From Monosiga brevicollis MX1 (Eukaryota > Opisthokonta > Choanoflagellata > Craspedida > Salpingoecidae), in NCBI RefSeq assembly GCF_000002865.3, contig NW_001865049.1, positions 557,669-621,668 on the forward strand: a stretch of 64,000 nucleotides of DNA, in the 5' to 3' direction. The notes under the pieces were generated by a model. It made no database searches. It was not told the DNA's origin and saw nothing but the letters and a program-made list of their open reading frames with translations. Position numbers and translations under genes: made by a program. Positions 52,420-64,000 of the stretch are shown one piece after another (within the stretch, counting starts at the first letter, position 1; each line of letters begins with the position of its first letter).

Positions 52420-55400
52420 TTATCCTTTGAGATCAAAGGGTGGAATAGTCATTTGCAATTGCAAACCAACCTGAAGTGTGCTCGTGCCTGCTGGCTCGGC
52501 AAGCCAGGTCGGTACAGCCTCATTCAGGAATTTGAGCAGGACGAGGCTTTGCAAACGTGCTCGCTCAAAGAGCTGTACAGCAGGTGCAGTCGCATCCAAA
52601 TCGGCGATGGCTTGGTGCAGGGTGCTCATCATGTTGAGTGAGTTCGTCACAAGCCAGCGAGCACGAGCCGGACTAAACGCCTACCAAACCAAATGCAAGA
52701 GTGTCCAGTCAGGTGGGAACAAAAAACGCTTTGATGGCATGTGCGTGCGTGTGAAGACGCACCTCTCGTGCAAGTAGAGGCTCATCCAGGTCTTGCACCT
52801 CGACGGCACCGGCAAAACTAGTGAGGCGTTCCTCAAACTTCTTGAGCCCATGGCGGGCCGAGGAATTGAGGTCGCCGGTTGATCCAAGTTCCATTCGCAG
52901 CTGAAAGAAGAAAAAAATAAAAAAATTGAGTAAATAGAACAGCAATCCGTTCCCATTACCAAGCCACGATTACAATAAAATCAGAGAAGCAGTGCCAACG
53001 CTTGAAGCGATACTACAAGGTGCAGACGTACAGCGCTGATCGTTGAGCGAAAGGCGGTAATGAGATCGGCTTCCTTTGAAAGGGGTGCGTTCCAGCCGCG
53101 CACGATTTGCTCAAAGTTGCGGTCGCGGCACAGCATTTGCATCTTGCCCTTGAGACTGATGCGAATCACGGCCGGTGACTGCATCCATGGCTCGCCGTCC
53201 ACCTATGCAACGATAATCAAGGTGGGGCGGCAGCAGACGCAAGTGAGCACAAAAGTCGCCACGCCACGGTGGAAAGGAGCGAGACGGGCGCAACCCTGGC
53301 TGGTGTCTTCGGAGACATAACACACCTGTACTGGCAATTTCTCCATGCCGAGCATTGTGATAATCACCTCACGCGCTTGGCAAAGTTTGATGGGCTTGAG
53401 CTTGAGAGACTTGGACATGGCCATTTGCATGGAGCCACGAATGCCCACAATCTCCAACAAGCCATCATTGAATGACTGAGGCCGAAACGAGGAGCCAGGG
53501 CGAGGCGTGCCCCACAAATCAACACCACCCATGTAACTGCCAATATTAAGAATGACCACACCCTGCAGCCGTGGCAGGTCCAAGACTTTGCCGTCAGCCT
53601 CGATACGGATGCGCCGGTGGAGGTTTTTGCACGTGTTCAAAAACACCTCCTTGAGGCCCATCCATCCATACCACATCTGATTCTTCAATCGCGACCTGGG
53701 CAATTCACCGCAGTTCAATGAGGCAAGTTGGTCGATGTGCGAGCATCAACTTGGCCCGCGACGGTCGTGTGTACACATACCGGCATTTGTGCGGAAATTC
53801 GTTGCGCAGAGTATCAAACTCCGCTGCAATTTTAGCATCAAGACCAATGCCAAAATAGCTGCGCGCCATAATATGACCCAGTCAAAGGATGTTGCAGTTT
53901 TCAATGCCGATACACTCGGGGAACACAAGAAGAAGAAGAAGAAGAAGAAGAAGAAGAAGAAGAAGAAGAAGAAGAAGAAGAAGAAGAAGAAGAAGAAGAA
54001 GAAGAAGAAGAAGAAGAAGAAGAAGAAGAAGAAGAAATGCTGGCAAGCGAGCATACTTGTTCATGACGCTCATCTCCTCTCCGGACGAGCTGGGACCGCC
54101 ATTGTCTGAGAGTTGTCGAGCGACGTCCAAGTCATGCGCAGCCATGAGGCTGGATAATCCATCCAGGATGACGGACATGGCCAAGCGAATGTCTTGGATG
54201 TTAGTGCCCTCGGTTAAAGCGCTCTGAGGATGCAACATGGTGGAGTGAGCACATGGCCAGGCGAGCCAGTTTGATCAAATGCATCCCATGTGCACGGGCA
54301 CGCTTGCTTGTTTTACCTGCAAACGTTCCTCGAGGCCTTCACAAATGCGCGCGCATCGGTCACGCGCGCTGGCCGCACGCGAAATAGCTTCGCGGGGAAA
54401 ACTAGGCAAGAAGAATTCATCGGTCGTGCGAGAGCCAGGAGAAACACGTCACACACGAGTGAATGAGCAGCTGAACACCAAGAAAGCAAAGAACAAGAGG
54501 AAGAATCTAATAAAGAAGTATATAACCGGTCTTGACAAAGGTGTTGTGAACATTCGATGGACTTGATGCTACACCTGTCCGATGATTGATGGAGAAAATG
54601 ACCACACACCTGGACGATTTGGTCATGTCTTCGGTCATCGAGGCGATGACGTCAAAGAGAGATTGCATGTAACGCAAAAGCGTCTGGACAATGTCCGCAG
54701 GCTTGAGCTCCTCGTCGGTGGACGCCGCGAACACGTCAGCGGCGACCGACAGGGCGGATGCCGGCTGCGAAGAGGAGGCCGACAGCACCGTGGATGTGCT
54801 GGTGCGGCCATTCTCCGAAAAAGGTGAAGAGACCATTTGGGAACCTGAGTGGCGACCTGGGCCAGTGTAGGGGCCGGTGTCTAAAGTGCTCTCCAGACGA
54901 TCAAGAAGGCCTAATATGGTTTGGCCAAGGTCCATGGCCTGGTTGTAGTGTGTGCGCACAAAGGCCCGCGCCTTTTCTCGCACAACGGCCTTGCCGCCTG
55001 AGCCAGGTCGTCGGAGCCTGCTCGAAGCGTCGTCAACAAAGATGCGCACAAACGCAAGGACGTTGCGACAAATAACCAAACAAATAAATGAATCAAGTGT
55101 CTCGGGGTGCTGACAGGGGGAAAAAAAGGAAAAAAAAGGAAAAAGCAAAACAAAAAAACAAATGTACGCGTAGGACACCAATCGTCCACCACCAGGCGGG
55201 CAACAAACTGACCTCTTGCCACTGCGACGCATATCGTGTGAGTCAGCGTCCGGCTCATGCCCTTCAATGTGGTCCTCAATCGGCATGGGTGCTTCTTCGA
55301 GGGTTGGTGCGGCTGAGAATTCTTGCGGCGCTATCGTAACGCTCCAACTGTCAAAATCATTTGTCACAAGGTGCCGTGAGAAAAGCAGAGCAACCAATTT

Positions 55401-57875
55401 TCGGGCAGAGGCTGGTGGCAGCCTACTCACCGGTCCATGAGGGCAACCTTGGCATTTTGGACAGCATGGAGGTAGTCGATCATGTTGTCGAGGCGCTCAC
55501 TGGAGAAGCTGCCACCCCAGCCGAGAACACGCGCAAGGTCGTTTCCGGTGCCCAACGGAAGCACGCCCAGCTGGCACTATCCAAGCACAAGTCATTGATT
55601 GATTCGACTTGGTTAGTGATATGCACCCGGAACACACGATGCCGAATTGTCCGCCCAAAATTGGCAGAGGTGTACGAGCACAAGCTGCGGGAATCGGCGA
55701 CGGGGCGACCTACATGACGAATGCCGTGCTTATCAAGTTCGTGCAGGATCCAACCAATTGTGCCATCGCCGCCACAACCGAGAGCGCGAAAGTAAGGCCT
55801 GTCTTGCAGCAGCTGCAAGCCCGAGGCAGGGCCACCTTGGCCTAAATCAAAGATCTAGCACACAGGTAGGTGCATAAGCGAGGCGGGCAACGTCTAAAGT
55901 TCACGCCTTGGCTTCAAAGACCTTCAGCGGCTGGCTCACCTGTGCTGGGTTCAACAGATAGCGAAGCATGCCCATGATGCGAACTCCGTCGTTGTTGCCG
56001 GAGCGGGTGTTGACAAATACCACCAGCGGGGAGATGTGAGGTTGGCTTAACACACGCCAGGAATAACCGTCAATGCTGTGAAAGCGGCTCGGCACCACGT
56101 CCACAGGCTAAAAAGAACGAGGCAAAAGGAATGACGTAAGCTCAAACAAGAACAAGAACAAGAACAAGAACAAGAACAAGAACAAGAACAAGAACAAGAA
56201 CAAGAACAAGAACAAGAACAAGAACAAGAACAAGAACAAGAACAAGAACAAGACCAAGAACAAGAACAAGAACAAGAACAAGAGAACAAGAACAAGAACA
56301 AGAACAAGAACAAGACCAACAACAATAACAACAACAATAACAACAATAACAACAACATAAAAGCAGCCACGAGTTGCCGCTCAGCAAGGCGCGTCATCCT
56401 TCGGATCCAGCGACGGTGTAAGAAGAAGACACGGAAACGCACAGGAAGGACGGAGAGGGCAAATGGCCCCTGATCGCACGAGGCCGAGCAGGAGGCGCGG
56501 CAAAACGAGTGAACAGTACGCTTGCACCACAAACACTCGTAGCTTCGCAAACCACGAAGTGGAGCTGCACAGCCGCTACACTTGCCGCGGACCGCGCGCT
56601 GTTCCCATTGGTGTGGCATGGCAGCCTGAAGGCCATGCAAGAGATGATGGGCATGAGCAATGTGGGCGTACGGGGTTTGTGGCTACCGTTGAGTGGGCCT
56701 TTGGGATGATCACGGACCTGACGCAGGCGTTCCGCCTGAGGAACGTGAGCGATGGTACGCCATTTGCACGAGGCTTGCAGATCTGGAACGCAGCTCTCAT
56801 GGAGAAGGATGTGGCAAGCTGTGATGGGGGAATGAATGGTGGTGTGAGTCGAACCAGGAGAAGGCTTCAGGTCACGCAAAAGGCCAGCTGGATCGAGCTG
56901 ACAGCACATGGAGGGGGACGGTACCTTCGCATTGCACGGCGCGGGCAAGCGTCCCGGAGCAGCTGGCACCACAGTGGCCGCATACGCGGGTGCCACGACA
57001 GCGCTTGACGTAATGCCTAGCGGTGAGGTAAGGGAGCGGGCAGCCGGCACGTGTGCATTGTGATGGTTGAACGCACGGTTGCCAATTGATGAGAGTCGAA
57101 ACGGTGGTTGACAAAGCCCATGACATTGAGGGTCCTTGTGGTGACAAGAGCCGTCCTACCAGTGATGGGTAGCATCAACGGCTACATCGGGGGCCATTGT
57201 GCTGGCTCGGCGGACGGCAAGCATCCAGCGGTCAAGCTCAAGTCGATTGCTGGCGCGAAACAACACGCGTTCTCCATCGGAGAGCAGTAGCTGGGTGGAC
57301 AGCGGCCAAGGCGTTGAGGGCAGAAGAGAGAGGCCAGGCAATTGGCCAGGAGGGGGAGGGAGGGAAACGAGGGTGGAGCGAGAAGGGGTCGGGCTTAGGG
57401 TCTACCTGGGCGACATGCAGAATGTTTTTGGCCGACTGTTCGATGATGCGAGCACCACTGAGGAGATATTCAACGTCATCGCGGGCCTAGCAAGATGTGT
57501 TGATTCCAAGCGTGAGCACATGTGGAGGGGTCGTTTATTTTCCGCCACCATGCGGTTGGGATGGGTCTGAGGAAACGTACGCGAGCCGAGTTTGGAGATG
57601 GGGGCATGCGAATGATAAGGACGTTTTGTTCGATGCGCACAAGTTGCTTTTGCCATCCCTAGATCAGGCATCGGGGCCGTGCACATGGTGAGGGAGCGGT
57701 TTTGCCACCGCAAGCAAGATGCTAGACCAGCGGGCCAAGGTAGGGGTCGAGAACGCCCGTGTCGGCACAAGGTATGGGACAGGTTCAATCTAAGCGCTTG
57801 GTCCCCAAGGCCACGCACCTTCCAGGATCCTTGAAACACGAGCAGGCTCGTCTCATTGGCGACCCTGTGCTTGGC
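52420..57875 (-). CDS. Type II diacylglycerol kinase (PH, two C1, split catalytic domain); 5' end not resolved
   Basis: This enzyme phosphorylates diacylglycerol to phosphatidic acid and ends DAG signalling. The most 5' exon I can support (top at 57875) gives AKHRVANETSLLVFQGSWK. It joins in phase to GWQKQLVRIEQNVLIIRMPP, DDVEYLLSGARIIEQSAKNI and LLLSDGERVLFRASNRLELD, ending RWMLAVRRA: a PH domain. Two C1 fingers follow (RGTRVCGHCGASCSGTLARA; MPHQWEQRAVRGKCSGCAAP, then YECLWCKRTVHSFC). The catalytic part gives PLVVFVNTRSGNNDGVRIMG, CGGDGTIGWILHELDKHGI (GGDGT motif) and a GTGND exon near 55540. A large insert precedes the accessory half, as in DGK delta/eta. It continues YFGIGLDAKIAAEFDTLRNE, KNQMWYGWMGLKEVFLNTCK, GSYMGGVDLWGTPRPGSSFR, and VQ plus VDGEPWMQSPAVIRISLKGK. 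The stop is at 52420-52422. Two introns hold very large repeats. The true ATG lies upstream of 57875. Confidence 0.88.
53926..54036. repeat. (AAG)n repeat, about 36 units, in a DGK intron
   Basis: This is a perfect AAG run of about 110 bases lying between accessory-domain exons of the diacylglycerol kinase. On the sense (minus) strand it reads CTT/TTC, i.e. a long pyrimidine tract. Confidence 0.95.
56143..56352. repeat. (AACAAG)n hexanucleotide repeat in a DGK intron
   Basis: About twenty-five to thirty AACAAG units with a few variants turn into AACAAT units at the right end. The tract lies between the second C1 exon and the catalytic-domain exon. Confidence 0.95.
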
Positions 57876-60830
<2,955 letters not shown>

Positions 60831-63800
60831 ATGACCGAGTCTTCGGAAGCTTTGCCGCCACCGGCCCCGGCCCCGCCGCTGCCCGCGCCAGACCTCTCCG
60901 GCCCCGGTCCCGCCATCCCTCTCGGCTCAGAACACAACGCCAGCCAATCTGATGTCTACCGTGCCCCCACCCTGGCTACCCTCGACACCCCAGAAACCAT
61001 CGATCCTCAACTCAACGCCGAAGACCTGGCCAAGCTCCCAACACCAGATGCCAGCGGGGATCCAGAGGAGACCCCCGAGTCGGCTGAACCTCTCAAAGGC
61101 GACAAGATTGATCCCCGTTTGGTCAACCTGATCTACTTCAAGCTCGGCGGTCGTGCAGAGCCCAAGCCCTCGCCCATTGATGGTGAAGGTGAATCCAGCG
61201 ACACCTCGAGTGAGGATGAGGATGATGAGGACCAGGATGTCGGCGACGAGCAACGCAACGTGCGGGATCGTGGGCCCTCAGAGGGCCCCGATCGCAACCG
61301 TTACCACTGCTTCGACTCAGTCTTGGGAAGTGGCTCCTTCAAAAACGTTTACCGTGCGCTTGACACGTTTGAGGCACGCGAAGTGGCCTGGAACGAGATG
61401 AAAATCTCCAGCGCCCAAATGAAGAAGAAGGACGGCGATCGCTTGCGGCAAGAAATCAAGACACTCCGCTCCCTCAATCATGCCAACATTACCGCCTTTT
61501 ATGACAGTTGGAGTTCAAAGCGCGGCCACGTCATTTTCATTACCGAACTCATGACCTCGGGCACCCTCAAGCAATACATCACCACCCTGGGTAACAAGCT
61601 CAAGCCCAAGGTTATCCAATCCTGGTGCAAGCAGATTCTGCGCGGCCTTCAGTACCTGCACACCCGCACCCCGCCCATTATCCACCGCGACCTCAAGTGT
61701 GACAACATCTTCATCAACGGAACCACCGGTGAGGTCAAGATTGGAGACCTCGGTCTGGCTTCGGAGCAACTCCAGCCAAAGAGTATCATTGGTACTCCCG
61801 AATTCATGGCCCCGGAGATGTACGGCAACAACTATGACCACCGCGTTGACATTTATGCCTTTGGCATGGTCGTCCTCGAAATTCTCACCGGCGAGTACCC
61901 ATATCACACTTTCACCAACCCAGCCCAGGTCTACAAGATGGTTTCAGAAGGCCTCAAACCGGACAGCTTGAAAAAGTTGAAAAAGGATTCCCCCGAATAT
62001 CGCTTCATTATGTCTTGTATCTGCCAAAACCCCGACGAACGGTACGCACAAACTCGTGTGCCTAATGTTCATGCTTTGGGGTTTGCAAACATTTTTTTTT
62101 TTTTCCAATGCCCATGTTGTGTAGGGTCATGTTTTCTGCGCGCTTGTATCAACATTGTTTTCTCACCTACCTTACTTTGCGGCCTTTTTTTATTGAATTG
62201 TGCCATAGCGCGACCATCCCGGACTTGCTCAAGCATGAATTTTTGACGAGAGATGCCAAGGACGATAAACTGGTCAACTTTCTGAATGCCGGTCAGCACT
62301 CGAGTACACTCGAGCTCAAGGGCGTGAACGAGGACGGCACAGCACAAATTCTACTGGAGAAGATCAAGGAAGGTCAGGACGATCGTCTACAGGTCACCTT
62401 CACGCTTGACCTCAACGAAGACATCAAGGATGTCGTGGATCAACTGGTAAGTCACACTTCGCCACACACGCCATGACCAACCCACCTTTGCACCTTTTTT
62501 TTTCAGGCTCGTCTTGCTGTGCGGGACCGACTCACGCCATGGCTGGCTGGTCACATCTTGCGCAGATGCAGAATGAACTGATTGTCAAAGAGGACTGTGA
62601 CGTGTTGTTGACACAGATGACCAAGCTGGTCGAGGGTGCGCGCAAGGAATTGGCGGGCAAGAACAAGGATGGTGTCTTGAACCGCAAGGAGCGCGACGCT
62701 GGAGCCACGCTGACTGAATCTCTCAATGGCACTGGTACCAACGGCGGAGCTGCCACAAGTGCCGGCACGGGCGCCACTGCTGGTGCCGGTTCGACGGCGG
62801 GCGCAGATGGTCCTGACAAGGACTCAGGTGCTGGGGACGACGATGAATCTGGGGACCGTGATGGCGACAGCACGCCTCGTGCTGGTAGTAGCTCATCTAG
62901 CCCCAGTGTCCCGATGCGGGAGGTTGTGCGCGACGTTGTGCGCGAGGTCGTAGAGCCCGTATCTTGGGACCAGTTGCGACGGGCGCTGCGGCAGGCAGAG
63001 GCTAGCATGCTGAAGGGTGGGGATGCCATTAGTGAGGAGGACAAGCACAATCTTGTCGCGTCTACCTCGGCCTACTTTCAAGTCTTGCAGGCCTTTGTCA
63101 GCAAGTGCACTTCTGGGGACATCGAAGCCCCAGTACCGCAGCTCATGCTACATAGCCTGGAGCCTGTTTCGGATGAACCCAAACCACCTATTGCCCAACG
63201 TACCCCGTCCACGAGCAGCATCGACTCGCCCACCTCGCCAACATCACAGGGTAGCAGCAACGGGCTTGGGACGGCATCGGTGTCGAGTGCGGACCCGGCA
63301 GGCCAACCAGCACCCTCCTCTGTGTTGACCTCTCCGCCAGCCTCGGCCCAGCCACAGGCCCAGGCCCAAGCCCAGCCCCAGGCCCAGCCCCAGGCACAGC
63401 CCCAGGCCCAGCCCCAGGCTCAGCCTCAGGCTCAGCCTCATGATCAATCTCAATCTCAAGGCCAGGTTCAGCCTCAGTCCCAGCAGGTGCCATCGGCACA
63501 GGCTCAAGCTCAAGCTCAACAGCACATGCCAGCCCAGGTTGTGCCTCAACAACAGACAGAACAGCCGACACAGTCATCCGTCCAGCCTGGTTCAGTAACT
63601 TCCGCTCCAACCCAGGCATCTCAAAACGCCAACCACGCGGCCGTCCAGCAGGCTCCTCCATCGCAAGTTCCTGCCGGCTATCACGCACCGGCACCGGCAG
63701 CCATCCCCAACGGCCACGGGGGTCCCAACACCAATGCCGTGTATTGGTCTGCCAATGGCTACCCTTCTGGTTATTATCCACCTCCTAATGGCCAGTTACC

Positions 63801-64000
63801 TGCTGGGCCCAACAGTGCGGGGATGGGCGCAGCCCCTGCAAGCAGTGGGCAGCCAGGCATGATGGCTCCTCAGTATCCCGGTGGACTTGCACCCGGGACC
63901 ATGATGCAGCCCCTACCCCAGCAGTTGTCCACGAACCAGCCGCATATCCCACAGCTGCAGCCCTTGCAAGCTTCTGCTCAACAACAACAGCCGCCGCCGC
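60831..64000 (+). CDS. WNK-type serine/threonine kinase (3' end outside window)
   Basis: This is a 'with no lysine' kinase, a chloride-sensitive regulator of ion transport that acts through OSR1/SPAK-type kinases. It starts at 60831 with MTESSEALPPPAPAPPLP; the preceding open frame has no conserved sequence. A disordered acidic N-terminus precedes the kinase domain (from about residue 158). The glycine loop GSGSFKNVYRA carries the relocated catalytic lysine. VAWNEMKI has Asn where other kinases have the beta-3 Lys, the WNK hallmark. The catalytic loop is IIHRDLKCDNIFING, DLG replaces DFG (IGDLGLAS), and GTPEFMAPEMYG ends the activation segment. After an intron, TIPDLLKHEFLT ends the domain. 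A PF2-like autoinhibitory/RFXV-binding unit follows (LQVTFTLDLNEDIKDVVDQL). The remainder is disordered, with a PQAQ repeat at about 63350-63445 and further Gln/Pro-rich sequence running off the window. Confidence 0.93.
63350..63445 (+). repeat. Coding repeat (QAQP units) in the WNK tail
   Basis: Imperfect 12-base units (CAGGCCCAGCCC type) encode a QAQPQAQP tract. Confidence 0.85.

Noticed and set aside
53926-54036. Poly-Lys, poly-Arg and poly-Leu frames at the (AAG)n tract
   Set aside because: The tract lies in an intron of the diacylglycerol kinase; flanking exons on the minus strand are conserved and the repeat is not.
56143-56352. Cys/Ser/Leu-Val-rich minus-strand frame at the (AACAAG)n tract
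   Set aside because: It is repeat-driven and lies between the second C1 exon and the catalytic exon, with splice signals at both sides.

Overview
The window is nuclear DNA of a unicellular eukaryote. Genes are compact and on both strands. They are split by many short GT-AG introns (about 60-300 nt) whose splice phases join the reading frames cleanly. The gene content points to a holozoan protist, most likely a choanoflagellate of the Monosiga/Salpingoeca type. A non-visual arrestin, a PDZD8-type SMP protein, a type II diacylglycerol kinase, a WNK kinase and a RhoGEF with PDZ domains sit beside a metacaspase, a family absent from animals. The species call is an inference from content; no marker gene settles it. 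All exon joins were read by eye.

Layout. 1-4.2 kb (+): the 3' end of an unrecognised gene, RNase H2 catalytic subunit, and the ESCRT-III subunit CHMP3/VPS24. 5.4-10.4 kb (+): a bromodomain protein (BRD7/9-like) with a very long disordered tail. 10.8-20.5 kb: ribosomal protein S24 (-), a small membrane protein (+), a zf-LSD1 metacaspase (-), an alpha/beta-hydrolase-fold protein without the nucleophile serine (-), and a class V PLP enzyme (-). 21.2-25.8 kb (+): a multidomain RhoGEF in which C2-like, Tudor, DH, PH and four PDZ modules follow one another. A 160-base run of N at 25844-26003 is an assembly gap. 26.4-28.9 kb (-): arrestin. 30.6-32.8 kb (+): a PDZ-SH3 adaptor with a duplicated helical motif. 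33.4-36.1 kb (-): CCA-adding enzyme, head to head with PDZD8 (+, 36.6-40.4 kb). PDZD8 meets POLR1D/RPAC2 (-) tail to tail with overlapping stop codons. 41.8-45.6 kb (+): a long coiled-coil protein with an apparent frameshift in an internal repeat. 46.6-48.1 kb (-): RPB9 with an unexpected N-terminal extension. 48.9-52.0 kb (+): a thioredoxin-NDK protein of the axonemal NME8/NME9 type. 52.4-57.9 kb (-): type II diacylglycerol kinase. 60.8 kb to the window end (+): a WNK kinase, cut by the window edge.

There is no operon logic. Common themes are membrane and lipid signalling (DGK, PDZD8, RhoGEF, arrestin, CHMP3, WNK) and core RNA and DNA enzymes (RNase H2, POLR1D, RPB9, TRNT1, RPS24). Introns and intergenic DNA are unusually rich in microsatellites and minisatellites. 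I saw no rRNA, tRNA, CRISPR array or recognisable transposase. The most interesting items are the Tudor-RhoGEF-PDZ protein, the RPB9 extension, four palindromes in the TRNT1/PDZD8 shared promoter, and the PDZD8/POLR1D stop-codon overlap.
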